Origin: Rhynochetos jubatus | Lineage: Eukaryota; Chordata; Aves; Eurypygiformes; Rhynochetidae | Reading direction: 5' to 3' | Assembly: GCA_027574665.1 (NCBI GenBank) | Contig: CM050668.1 | Location: 3,478,001 to 3,542,000 of the forward strand | DNA length: 64,000 bases | Shown: positions 46,604 through 58,067 of the stretch, one piece after another | How the letters are laid out: every line of letters starts with the position of its first letter | How positions within the stretch are numbered: position 1 is the first letter of the stretch | Position numbers and translations under genes: made by a program | The notes under the pieces: model-generated | Seen by the model: only the letters and a program-made list of their open reading frames with translations | The model's database searches: none | Told to the model about the DNA's origin: nothing

Positions 46604-49600
46604 GTAAGTGCGGGCGGCGGCCGGGCTGAGGGCAGGCCGGGGCGGGTGCTGGCGGTGGGAACGCCTCGCTGAATGTGGCCTGAGGGAGGCCTGAGGGGGC
46701 GCGGGCGCGGCTGGGGTGGGGGGCGCGAGGGGAGAGCGATAGCTCTCCCCTCGCGCCCCCCCCCTCCCCAGCCGCGCCCGCGCCTCATCCGGGCACTGAG
46801 CGGAGCCTGCGCGCGGCCCTCGACGGGGCGACCGCCGTCCGGGTCAGGCGAGTTCGGCCGGTCCGGTCCATTTCATTCCCCAGTCGCGATGGGGGTGGGG
46901 GGAGGAGAGGGGGGGAGGGGGGGGGGGACGCGGTGTGGAGCAGCGCGCTCTCGGACTAGTCCATTTTTTCCCCTCAGCGGGGGGGTGAGGGTGGAGCTCT
47001 CACCTGGGCTGGACCATTTTCCCGGCGGGGGTGTCCGCAGAGCCCGGCCGGGCTGTTACACTCGCGCCGGCAGCCGAGGGGGGGGGGATGCGGGGCGCTG
47101 CGGTGAGCTGACTCCTCGCCTACGTGGCTTCTCGCCGGGGGCTGCTTTGAGCCAGCCCCTGAGGGCAAGGCTGAGCTGCCCCATGTGAGAGCCGCCTGCC
47201 TGCCCCGCTCAGGGGAGAGCGGAAAAGGGAAGGGAGCAACGAGACAGAAAAAGACGGCGCTGTCTCTTTAAACCGCCAAGTTCCTTGTGGCATCCTTCAA
47301 ATCCTGCCCTTCATTTTCGTTCCTATATAATGTCATCTCGTTTACACTTTTTATTTAGTTCAGACGCTTTGGGAGCGTTACGTGCGTTCAGATGCTTAAT
47401 AAACAGTATAATTTCTGTGCCCAAATCCTCACATAAACGAAGATGCTTGTTCTGACACAGTTCTCCAAAATAAGGTGCTCCTTTGCGTTGTGCTTGGAAA
47501 CTTCCAGAAGTTTTTTGTAATTTTAATTGTCCCACCAGCGCTGTTGGGTAACTTAATCGATAAACTACAAGTGTCCTCATGGAGAAAAAAGTACATTATT
47601 CAATACAGAGACAAATAGAGTTGTCTCTTTCCCCCCACTCCCCCCCGCCTCTGGCAATCTTGGTTTCAAGTTCGAATTAAGGAATCAGTGAAAATGAGTT
47701 TAATAGGCCCCTAGTTTTTATCTATACACAGTAACATCACCAAATTGGGATGTTCAAGAGAAATTAGGAGGAACTGTGAAAAAAATGACGGGGAATATTG
47801 TATATCCCTATTATCCCTTAACCCAATGACTTCACACAAACTTGGTGTGCTGCTTAATGCGCCGTGTTTAAACGTCTTTGGTTTACTTTTACTTGCTCCC
47901 TCAGTCGTTTGTCTCCAGCGGCACTGTAATACTGCCCTTAAAGCGTGGGGAACGGTTGGGAAGCGTTGTCTGAAAAGAAACAACTGGCTGAAAGTTGTGT
48001 AGATGTGAGCTTGTTCTGGCGTGCCTGTGTCACCCCGCTGAGTGACTGCGTCGCACTGCAACAGTAAGACACTTCTGAGTGACTATTTAACTGTAATATT
48101 GCTGTTAAGAAATAACAGGTAACAAGTTGATTAAATGCCAAAATACCTGCATTAGTGGAAAGGTCAGAGAATTTGAACTATCTTAGCTAATTCTCAGTTT
48201 TACTGCACATTAAAAGCAAGGTGGTGTGATTTGGTTTTTTTCTTTGAAGAAACCATGCTTCTGAGGAGGTTATTTTTACTCTCCTTTAGCTACTCATGTG
48301 CAATCATCATAGTGAATACTTAGAGTGGAAATTATATACAGTACTTTAATTCAGGGACATACTACATTCGTGTCACTTCTGAATCTGTTCTAATTTCAAA
48401 TTCCAAACCTCAGCCTTGCCCATAGTCTAAGCTTGGATTTCCCCGTATCTTTTGTTTGGGGGTTGTTTTCTTTCTTTTAAATTTTTTAAAGCCAAGTTTA
48501 GAGATAATGATTTAGAAATTTGTTTAGAGACACCTAGGTTAGATGTTGATATTTATTTATCTAACGGTATGGTTTATTTATGTGTTTTATTGAAAGTCTT
48601 AATTTCAAGTGATTCTCATTTTAGGACATGTAAATGGTCAGACAGGTATTTTGACCCCCTTAAAGTCAACAGGGGCTTTTATGGTAGTGAACGGGTGACT
48701 GTCTTATGATCCACCTCACCAAATGACCACTGCACAAATAATTTCAAGGTGGAGAGCTCGTTCGGGTCAATTATCTGCACGGATGGTGCACAACAACTTC
48801 CAGAGGTTTTGAGATTATAGCTTGGGCTTTCGCCTCATTCTAATTACCCCAAATCATTTGGGTAATCCATTTGAAACCGAATTGGTTTTGATTTCACCCT
48901 GTTAGAGTTTTCTGTTTGATTCTTCTGTTAATTTCTTCCAGCAGAAGATGGGAGATGGCATGCCTGGCTGCCTTCTTCATTAAAACTGCTGGGTGGCTCA
49001 AGGCAACTCCATCTGCACCTTGGTGTTTGGGTTTTTTTTAAAGAAAAGGGTGTTTTGTTACATGCACCTCGAACAGTTTCGCGTATTAATTCCTGGTATA
49101 CGAACTTCAGTCAGAAGTGCAGTGTTTGTTGCTGTTTGTGTTAATCAGGTTATGTACGTGGGCAACTTTGTCTCACATGCTGCAACTTTGTGTCTCACTT
49201 TCCCTTCTGCCTATTGTTTCTTCTTCCTGAATTTCCTGGGGAGGTCAGTGCTCTCCACAGGAGTGTGATAACATAACACTTCGTATTTCCCCAGAGGTTT
49301 TGGCATGCATTTCATGGAAAGCTTCATTTTAGTTTCATGGAACCAGGGGTAAACTAACTTGTAGGAGCTTAAAAGAGCAACACATAGGAAAATACCAGGT
49401 TATTATTGAGGCTGTTCAAAGTACAAGAAGAGCTTAATGACCCGCAGCATCTACGATACAAGATTCATTAAGCAAAGGTTGTCAGTAAGTTGGCTTTATG
49501 ATTTAAATGAGAATACTGGGTGCTGTGTTTTAGGACTTCAGCACCCAAGAGTGTGTGCCCAAGCGTTCAGTGAAGCTGGCCAGGACTGGAGATCTTAGCA

Positions 49601-52600
49601 ACAGCTTCGAGAGAGTCAGGCCTCCGATGAAAATACACTGCGCGGTAGTTGCTGATGATACATATATCCCTCTGTGCAACGACCGTTCAATTAACCTTTA
49701 GCACTCAGGACTTTGCAGGCTGAGTTGGTGCCTTCCAGAGTGCGCTTCAGCAGCCTGCCACTGAGAGAGGTTTTGTGGACATCCGTTTAGAAAAATTTGG
49801 TAACAAATGGATAAACTGGCAGATGAGAGTGCTTCATTCAGAGCAATTTAGTTGATTTCTGTATTTTTGGTATGGTGGACCTACTTTTTTCTTTGAGTAG
49901 TGTCTGTCCAGTGCCCTTTTTATGTTGTACTACTAGTGATCATGCACAAAAAGCAGTGCAATGTTAAAAGGGCATTGGCCAGCGGTACTGTCTGCGTTAC
50001 TCATGGCTGTTGGTGGTGGTAGCATCGCTATTGCCAAAAGTCACTATTAGATATTGGAGACCAGAAGGTGATTTGCGAAACAACTGTGAAATGGGATTGC
50101 TACAATTTTTTTTGTCTTGTGCTCATTGTCTTCTAGTTATTTGCCAAAGAGAAGTGTTAACTGGTTTTCTAATGACAAATACCATCAACTCTGTGTGTGC
50201 GTTTCCCTAGGAATGAGTGCCCTACAGAGAGGAAAGCTCACTGTGTAGTATTCTTATTTGTGTGTTGTAGAGAAGTGCTACAGGTGTGGAGTTGGCTCGG
50301 GCTGTTGCTGTGTGCATCAGCAACCAGCCATATCTCTGCACTCCATTCCCCTGGGGTTTTTATATTTTATTGTTAAGGATCTTGGCACCTTCAAACTTTA
50401 AGAGTTCTCAGACTTTTTATATGAAGCTACTGTTTTTGCTAAAAAGAAACACCTTTGCTGAGATTTATGAAATACACCACCACGCTGATGGTGCTCCTGC
50501 GTGCGTGTGGTAACCCTGGTGGTAAGGTGCATCCACAGGGTTGGGAAACGAGCGTGTGTTTAAATGTATTTTAAAGGGATTCAGCACCAGCAAATGAGAA
50601 GAATAAACTCTGGTGTCCAGAAGTTGTTCCCTGTGATGCAGTTTAAGAACACCTGTCTGACAATTTAGAATCTTTGCTTGCTATTAAGGCAAATCTAAAA
50701 TACGTCAATGAATCTGGAAATGTAGGTTCCAGTTGAAAGACCACCAAATTGTTTGAAATTGAATTTCTGGCAGATCTATTAAGTGTTTTTCTCCTTTTTT
50801 TTTTTTTCTTCTTCTTCTTGGTCAGTGGAACGACAGGCATTATGAATAATAATAATAATGTCTTGAAATAGGTGAGTTCTTGTGTGTTTGCATCAGGACT
50901 TGGTGCACATTAACCTTACCCAATTCTCCATGATCCACTATCTGGCTTGACCTATTTTTTCCGATACATATCTTGAGTGTATTGATTACTTGTACAGAAT
51001 TCTTGCTGCTAACGAATGCTCTGACTTTATTGCACTACTGTACTGTACAGCTAGCAGTGCAATAGTATTGTCAAAGCATCTGAAAGCAGAGTACGCAGCA
51101 ATGGCTTGAGTCTCGCCTCACAGTTTCTTACTCTTTCTTCTAAGCCTGTGAGTAATTTGCAAATTTACATTAACAACTGCATTGTATGTGTGATTGTTGT
51201 ACAGTACTCGTCATATGGATGGTCCTAAGCTAGGGCCAAAATCTCACGTTTAGGTGAGATTTTTGCAGATGTGTGTTTCCTGAAAACCAGCAAGAAATCA
51301 GTATTTATAAAGGAAGAATGGACCATAGTGAGGGAACGTGTGATGGTACTTATAAACATGCTTTGAAATTACTGATAATAAATTTGTTTCTTTTAGTATA
51401 CTTTCAGGAGAAAGCAGAGATACTGAACTCTGTTAGTATTTTCATTAAGCACAAATCTTAAAATTATAGACACACGATGGATAAGCATTCAGCTTCACAT
51501 TCATTTCTTAATGTCTTGAATGATAGTGGCTTACTGTTGTTCCGTAAAGGTCAAATTATCAGTACTGGGTATTTCAGGAACATACCACCCATATTCATTG
51601 TCTACTTTCCCAATAATTAATAATCAGATGGAGAAGTTGGAGAAAAGCAAGAAATTATCTTTTTGGTGTGCCTGCCCCTAGAAATGAGAACCTTAACAGG
51701 TTTGCTAGTGGGGGAGAACAGAAACCACCAAGCAGATAAGGGAAGATGCCTCACAACCTCCTTAAAAGAGATAGTGTAGTAGGAAGTATTTTATTCTCGC
51801 ATTTTATCGTGACTGGTTTCTGGGCTGGGTGTGGGCAGGAGTTTCCTTGGCCAGATGGCAAGCTGTGGAAGTAACAGGTGAAAGCTTTCCCTTTGGTGTA
51901 TAGATGCCCGAGGTCTTTCCTGGGTTTATTTTCCTTTTCTTCAGCTAGCATTTGACAATGTGCGGAAGGTGTGTGTGTGTGTGAAAGGTCATACATGTTC
52001 AGGATGCCAGAAAGGGGCTTTTGTCTTGGATCCAGCGCTATTCCTTCAGGCCATGTGAAGTCACAGATCCTCAGAGGGCTTAATAGCAGCTCCTGAAGGT
52101 GGATCCCAAGGCTGATGTTTAGCACAAACATTCCTTTGGTATCTGGGCCTAACTACAGGCTACATCCAAAGACAGCCGAAGCGTGTCACTTCAGCTACCG
52201 TAACAGCGTTGTCGGTTAGTACCTTTGGATGCGGCTAACAAATAGAGCTCTAGACAAACAGAGCATCCTTAAAAGGTGCCATGGGTATGCCGGGGTTCAT
52301 CTCATACCCACAGTGAAACCCAGGTGAAGTAAGCGACAAGCATTTTAACCTCGCTTTCGTCATTGTCTCTGCTGTGACGGTAAAATCCCCAAACTATTAC
52401 GTTAAGAAGTTCATGAGTGTTTTGTGAGCTGGGTAAACTGCCTTTCTTTGAAGTGGAAGTCCTTAATAGATATTAAAATTGCAGACTAAAATTAATTAGG
52501 TAATATTGCTATCAGCAGACTATTCTACAAGACAATTAGATAATTCTCTGGTAGCTTATTTATCCCAAGGAAAGAAATGTGATGTCATTAATTTATTATC

Positions 52601-55600
52601 TATTTGTCCTTCTGCTTTATTGGGGAATAATAAAATGTATTATGGGTATTAGAACCATCTGAGAGAACACATCCCTAACATAATTAATAATAAAATATCC
52701 TCTGATATGCCTGGCTCCTGAACAGCTGTTCGTAACGCCTGCTGTGTAAATAACGGAGTATTGCAGTTTTGCTAGCAGAAGTTGGGAAAGAAAAGCGACT
52801 AGCCAAGGAGAAGCTTTAACAATTAATGGAAAATGTGTCAGTATCTCGGGAGGAAAAAAATAAACATCTGCATCAAGCGAAGAACATTTTAAAAAAGATG
52901 CATGTTCTTTTCTGTTGACATAACTTACCTCTTTGGCGTGCTGCTTAAAAACTTCATCATTGCGAGGAAGATGGAAGATAGGCAGAGATGGGAATGTTGT
53001 TATGCATTTTGGGGAGCTGCACGGAAAAGGTACCGATGGCAAGATGCAAAGAGAGCAACTGGGTAATTTGGTTTGGACAAAGTGTGCGTGCACACACTTA
53101 ATTCTTACACGTGAGAGGGAACTGGTTCAGTCTGAAAATTTATTGCTTTATATTTTTCAGGCTAGAAGTGTGTCAGCATAATTGGCAAACGCTAGCTAAT
53201 GGAATAGATTATAGGAATAGAAACTTAATTTATATTACATGAGTCTTGAAAACGGAGGCATCTGGCTCCTGCTTTCCTGAAATCCAGGAAAGGCAAATGG
53301 TTGGGTTTTGTCTGCAATTTTTGTTTTTTAAATACACTGTGTCTGATTTTAAATATTGTAGTTCCAGAAGGCAGAATCTGATCTGGATTATATTCAACAC
53401 AGACTGACATTTGAAATAATGAAAAGTCTTCCTGATAATTCAGCAGCAGAGGTAGTATTTTCAGATTAATTTAATAGATTTTAATGCATTTTGTGTGACA
53501 TTGGTAATAAATGAGTAATTTTCTTTAATCCTAAGATATATGTGGTGGTTCTTTTATCTAGTTGTTAGGTTTTTATTATGAAGTACTTCTTGCATCATAT
53601 ATCAAGATAACTGGCCTAATTTGAATTCAGTGCAGAAACCAACAGAACTTCCTTGATTTCTTAGTTTAGTGAAATTCTTCTGTGTTTTGCTGTAACAAAT
53701 ATGTAGTAGTGTTAACACCTGAATTTGAGACACATTCCAATTTGAGCTAAAACATGAAAGATAAACTTGCTAGTAAGCAGTGACTAAATTCAGATTTGGG
53801 GGAGAGATGAGAAGAAAACAATAAATGGCAGCATGTAAAGGATTTTATAAAAAAGTCCTTGTCTCCATGTATATTATGATATATAGTGGATAAAAAAATC
53901 TTTTCATTAGCAGTCCCTAATTTATTCCAGCTCAGAAAAGCCATTAAAATTCAACAACATGGTACATTCATCCTCCTGTATTTGTTGTAGAACCACAGAT
54001 CTGTACTGTTTTATTAACACTATCGATCGTTTTTGCTTATGAAAAATTAAATGTATAGATGGAACATGCGCACAGCTACGCCTTTCACTGTAAAGGGTCC
54101 TTTCGTGTTATATTTAGTGGCCTTAACGCCTACACTTTCAATTTGTATGTGGACACGTTAATTTTCTCTTCTTAAATCGTTTAAATGTACTTTTTAATTT
54201 CTACCTAGGAAAACCCAATTGCTCTTCTGGAAGAACTCTCAGTGGTAAAATCTCGTTATGAAAAGTTATGTATGCAGCTGGAAGAAATTTCCAGAGATCA
54301 GAGAGAGTCCATGAAGGCCATATCTCTTGGTCTGGAGAGCACAATGATGAAAGTTCGGGTATTACACCAACTTCATGATCTTCAGGTAGTATTTTCATTG
54401 TAATCACTCGGGTCCCACCCCTGCAAATGAACATGTATTTGGGTAACCTTTACAGGGATGTGAGTAGTTCCATTGGAAACAGTTATACGTGCAGACTCTG
54501 AGAAGATGAGAATGTTTAGCTGAATAAATGTTTGCAAGATTGGAGCTCTTTTTGTAAATCACAGGGCTGGTTCATTACTCAGCAGTTAAACTAGTGGTAT
54601 TCAGTTTTGGAGCTGAAAACCACAATAGTATGAATAGTGTGACACACGTTTGAATAGTTTATAGAAACGGAGCACAGCTGTGTTCCGCTTCTGTACTGAC
54701 CTTTCCATAAAAGTAGCCACCTCAAAGAAATTAGAAAGTGAAACCAATTTTAAAAGGCAAAAAAGCTTTTAAATGCAAATGTATTTTCACTGTCTAAAGT
54801 GAGCAGCTTAAAACCAACACATTGTAACATGTGGTTGAAATGCTGTTACTGCTAAGAAATAAGTTTTTCTCAGTATGATAATGCTTTTTTTTTAATCTAT
54901 TAAAAAAACCCAACAACACATTTTCACAAGAGGTCTTCAGGCACTGCTTCGTTATGGTTTTGAAGAGGTGGTGAAAGCATTAATTTTGTTTCGTTACAGA
55001 TAAGGTGATTTAGATCAAAAAAGCTAATTGATAGTCTGGCGGCAAAGACAGAACTCGTGTGACTAAAACGTATTCCCAGCTCTCACTTTTAATGACCGTG
55101 CCCCAAGATCGTGTTTAATCTGTCAAAAGCTCTGGACAAGTAACTGCTAAGTCTCTATAGATAAAATATACTGGGTAATGATTTAAAAGACAGTAGTCAT
55201 AACACAGAAAGGAAACAAATATTTTCTCTCCCTGTGTTCTGAGGCTGTGCTGCCAAGAATAACTTCATATGTGAATTTTGTTGAAGTGGAAGACTCTTGT
55301 GTCTTGAGTTCCCTTTAGACCTTTCAGATAAAGATTTCCTTGTACTTTGTGCGTTTCCTAAGCCAAAGGTGGATTAAACTGTTAATGGAGAAATGTTAAG
55401 TGGTTAAGTGAAATACTTTTTATTGAGTAATTTATCGTCTTTCCTTGGAATCATTTTTAGTATTGATGTTAAAGGAATATTATTGTGGGATTTTTCAGAA
55501 ATATTTAGCTTGTAAATCTGCCTTAGGAGTCTCTTATTAGTTACCATGAGAAAAGGGCTACACAAACATCAAGTTCTTCTGTAAATATCATCACCCTAGG

Positions 55601-55730
55601 AACGGAAAGTATCTGAGTTCCCTTTTGTTTGTTTATTTGTTTGTTTTTTTCCTAGGACCTGCCTCTGACAAAAGAAGAGTCTGCAGCACTGCAGTTAACC
55701 TGCCAAAATGTCAAGAAACAGAATCACTAG
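46571..55730 (+). CDS. SKA2: SKA2, spindle and kinetochore associated complex subunit 2 (complete, 4 coding exons)
   Basis: Exons 46571-46603, 53362-53451, 54209-54385 and 55656-55730 join to 375 nt, 124 residues (human 121). The protein begins METAVTKLETVFQKAESDLD and continues YIQHRLTFEIMKSLPD, LLEELSVVKSRYEKL and DLPLTKEESAAL. These match the human helical core of SKA2, which with SKA1 and SKA3 forms the W-shaped coiled-coil dimer that couples kinetochores to microtubules in mitosis (family knowledge). The start has a strong context (CAACATGG). The C-terminal residues after EESAAL differ from mammals. Intron 1 (6.8 kb) carries two microRNA hairpins on the same strand. Possible 3' ends: AATAAATAAA at 56149, or a spliced downstream exon at 58068. 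Confidence 0.95.
46692..46787. repeat. Near-perfect inverted repeat (46-nt arms, 4-nt loop)
   Basis: Left arm 46692-46737 and right arm 46742-46787 pair around the loop GATA. From the centre outward there are 20 perfectly paired bases (GGGGGGCGCGAGGGGAGAGC on the left), a 3-nt indel with a T/A mismatch, then 17 paired bases, another 3-nt indel, and 5 more. It lies in SKA2 intron 1, about 90 bp past exon 1. Confidence 0.9.
49904..49988 (+). ncRNA. mir-130: Intronic microRNA hairpin, miR-130 family
   Basis: The 3' arm at 49954-49975 begins CAGTGCAATGTTAAAAGG and continues to GCAT, identical as remembered to vertebrate miR-130a-3p (seed AGUGCAA). The 5' arm gtgccctttttatgttgtac pairs with it across a loop of about 20 nt (tagtgatcatgcac...), giving a standard precursor fold. 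It lies on the sense strand of SKA2 intron 1, so it is probably processed from the SKA2 transcript. Mammals have MIR454, a member of the same family, in this intron; which named avian paralogue this is (possibly mir-130c) I cannot say. Confidence 0.93.
51006..51090 (+). ncRNA. mir-301: Intronic microRNA hairpin, miR-301
   Basis: The precursor differs from human mir-301a by few bases, the clearest being one in the terminal loop (tactgtacag for tactttacag). The mature 3p arm at 51055-51077 begins CAGTGCAATAGTATTGTC, and the 5p arm spans 51018-51039. Human MIR301A also sits in SKA2 intron 1 in sense orientation, so this is the orthologous position. The seed AGUGCAA is shared with the miR-130 hairpin 1.1 kb upstream, so the host gene carries two same-seed microRNAs. 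Confidence 0.97.
53362..53451 (+). CDS. SKA2: SKA2 coding exon 2
   Basis: Encodes FQKAESDLDYIQHRLTFEIM, then KSLPDNSAAE (12-41). Acceptor TTGTAG, donor GTAGTA, a weaker donor also used after exon 3. 90 nt, phase 0. Confidence 0.95.
54209..54385 (+). CDS. SKA2: SKA2 coding exon 3
   Basis: Encodes ENPIALLEELSVVKSRYEKL through SLGLESTMMKVRVLHQLHDLQ (42-100), a continuous helix. Acceptor ACCTAG, donor GTAGTA. 177 nt, phase 0. Confidence 0.95.
55656..55730 (+). CDS. SKA2: SKA2 coding exon 4 (last)
   Basis: Encodes DLPLTKEESAALQLTCQNVK and then KQNH, with TAG at 55728-55730. The PLTKEE block matches human; the tail does not. The acceptor is preceded by a long pyrimidine tract. A possible donor (AAAAG|GTAATT) lies 8 nt past the stop. 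Confidence 0.9.
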   Translation, partial: DLPLTKEESAALQLTCQNVKKQNH

Positions 55731-56148
55731 TGCAAAAGGTAATTAGGCCACGGAGTGTCAGTATTCCAGAAACCGTTAACCCCGAGTAGCTCAGCTGAAG
55801 TCAGAAAGGCTCTTTTTGTGACTTAATACCTGTCAGATGGATGGAACTTTTCAGAAATGAGCTGAAGTTTCAAACAAACCTTTCCATTTTTATTGTATAC
55901 TGATTAAGTTTATGATTTGTTCCAGTTAAATTGTCCACAAAGGAAAAATTTGCATTGATGGAAGACTTTGTTCCCCTTATTTTTTGATTAGATGTGTTTA
56001 TGTTTCTTTTCAGAGTTGCAGTTGGTTGCTTTTGTCGATCCTATTCTGTTAACTCATCATATAAGAAGCCTTCGGGTGGGAGTGAAGAATGTGATTGATT
56101 CAAACCAATGTGTATCAAAATGCAGGGAAATTTAATTTCCTGTAAAAT

Positions 56149-56158
56149 AATAAATAAA
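56149..56158 (+). terminator. SKA2: SKA2 proximal polyadenylation signal (AATAAATAAA)
   Basis: Two overlapping AATAAA motifs about 420 nt past the stop codon. Confidence 0.55.
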
Positions 56159-56159
56159 T

Positions 56160-58067
56160 TTTGGAATATGGGCGACAATAAGTGTATTCCAACTGCAATG
56201 CAGTAGAACATAGATCCCAACTAATACTTGTTAAAAAGTCACATATTCTCCCATAACTACTCAAAGCACAAACTTCTGATGTAATTATCTGCAAAGATAA
56301 TTAATTTTATCTCGTTACAGATAAGGTGATTTAGATCAAAAAAGCAATATTAAAACTGCTTTTAATTGGTCTCAAAAGCAAAATATTAAAAGAAAGTTTG
56401 AGTGATCTCCCCCCACACCCCCAGCCCCTGTAGCTTTGTACATAGTATCAATCTCTCAAGACTTCCATCTCTAATATTGGGCTCTAATAGTTCTGTACCA
56501 TGTAAACATATCAAGTTACCATCTAGGATTCAGGGAGTAATGAATTAAACTGTTTTACTTACTGAAGAAGGCAGGTACTGTAAATAACTGCAGCTGACCA
56601 GAAAAGGCTGTGTTGCCCCTAGTGCAACAGCAGCGACTGTCACAGTAAGCAAGTTAGTAATGCTGAGACTAGGTGTGGTCTCTGAGCTCTGTCATTTAAA
56701 AAACATAGAGCCCATGATGCTCAGCAAATTCTCTGATTTCACTCTCAAGCACTGGTACCTACTGCTTTTATGTGAGGCATTTAGACATTAATATCTGACC
56801 CCATAGTTACATTCCATGTATAGTTCCCATGTATCTGGGAGTTTTTCTTGTTTTTGATGGGATTGAAGTAGATACTGTTGTATTTATGGTCTGTAAGAAA
56901 TGGTGTACTAGCCCTACCCTAGAAACAGGTCTTATTTAATCCATTTATCCCTACTTAGAGAAAGGAATTTTCCCAGTGAAAAAAAAAGCTACTGACAGAC
57001 CAAACTTATTAATCCACACCAGATCTCAAATATGTTTTCCCTGCATCTCCAGACAGTTTAGAGAGAGAGTCTCTTCCTTCTCTCCTTCCTCTTGCTGGAA
57101 AATCTTCCTGTAGATTCATTTAGCGGGTTTCGTAAAAAGCAATGAAAGTACTTTCTGTCTTTGGCCTAATTTATGAAGAAATAAGTATTTTCTAGTTCCA
57201 ATCTTTTAGACTCACAATTCAAACCACTGACTGAGGAATACTTACGACTGTACCAAGGAGTATCAGAAGCACTGTTAAACTAGCAGACTTGAACAATTTG
57301 TACAGGGAATCTAACCACTTAATTGTAAATAGGAACAAGTAAGATTTAAAGCTATTCCTTAGTAAGAATTTTATAAGCTGTAAAGAAATTCAACCTTTTT
57401 GAAATTAAACAAAGCCAGCTATTTAACCATTTGCTGCTATATCATAATGTCATAATTTGATTTTATTCCCCTACACCCTTCTTGGTTAGGTACACGCCCC
57501 AAAGTGTTAGGCCATCATACAAAACCCCCTAAATTAATTTGTATAAAACTTATTTGATCATTTTCAAAACTGCGTGTCAGGTTCATCAGAAACAGCTTTT
57601 TTCACTTTGGTTTCGCTGTACAGGTATCCAAACCTGGGTCTGTTCAGGGAAGTTTTTGCTGACATAGTCTTACTGCCAAGCCCTTTTAGCTCTCAGAACC
57701 TGCATCCAGACTGGAAAAGCAAAGCCCCGATGCTGAACCATGTGAACGCTGCCCTCTGTGCGCCAACCCCTCCTGCCTCCCCGGGCCCTGACCCCTCTCT
57801 GGGCTGCGGATTTTGTGCAGGCTGATGTTAAAAATAAGGACGTTTTTAATTCAGGAATTCTGTCTCTTTAACCCTAAGGTTGGATCAGCAAATGACTGTT
57901 CTCAGTTTGAAGTAGCACAGAAAAATTGACAGCAGTCTGAATAAGCATGAGATGTACAGTGAACTCGCAAAACTCAGTCGGTAAACAGTATGTGCTTTTT
58001 AGCCTTTTTCTTCCAGACCTTATGTTTGATAGCCTGTTTTGCTAAATAGCTTGCTTTTGTCTTACAG
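56160..58067. other. Intergenic SKA2-TRIM37, left part
   Basis: A/T-rich; contains the second copy of the 45-bp direct repeat. An 83-codon open frame near 57.6-57.8 kb on the plus strand resembles no protein I know and is probably chance. Confidence 0.5.

Larger units (their letters stand above)
46604..53361 (+). other. SKA2: SKA2 intron 1
   Basis: 6.76-kb intron. The first 600 bp continue the CpG island and contain a 46-bp inverted repeat and G-rich homopolymers. Two microRNA hairpins lie at 49.9 and 51.0 kb. A T-rich run with CTT units lies at 50791-50818 and a short GT run near 51970. No other exon is recognised; open frames on the minus strand near 51.8-53.1 kb look like chance. Confidence 0.8.
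54980..56345. repeat. Direct repeat pair, 45 bp, flanking the SKA2 last exon
   Basis: Copies at 54980-55024 (SKA2 intron 3) and 56301-56345 (past the proximal polyadenylation signal) match at 43 of 45 positions, sharing cgttacagataaggtgattt and the following agatcaaaaaagc. Flanking sequence is unrelated. No known repeat family is recognised. Confidence 0.9.

Noticed and set aside
52480-52560. Segment 'ggtaatattgctatcagcag' considered as a miR-454-like hairpin
   Set aside because: Lacks the AGUGCAA seed and no pairing arm was found.
52617-53093. 158-codon minus-strand open frame in SKA2 intron 1
   Set aside because: Peptide resembles no known family, no promoter or splice context; single A/T-neutral open stretch within an intron.
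56010-56060. TTTTCAG acceptor-like site at about 56014 as a further SKA2 exon
   Set aside because: No conserved coding follows and the proximal polyadenylation signal is only 135 nt away; more likely plain 3' untranslated sequence.
57574-57825. 83-codon open frame downstream of SKA2
   Set aside because: No similarity recognised and no splice or polyadenylation context tying it to a gene.
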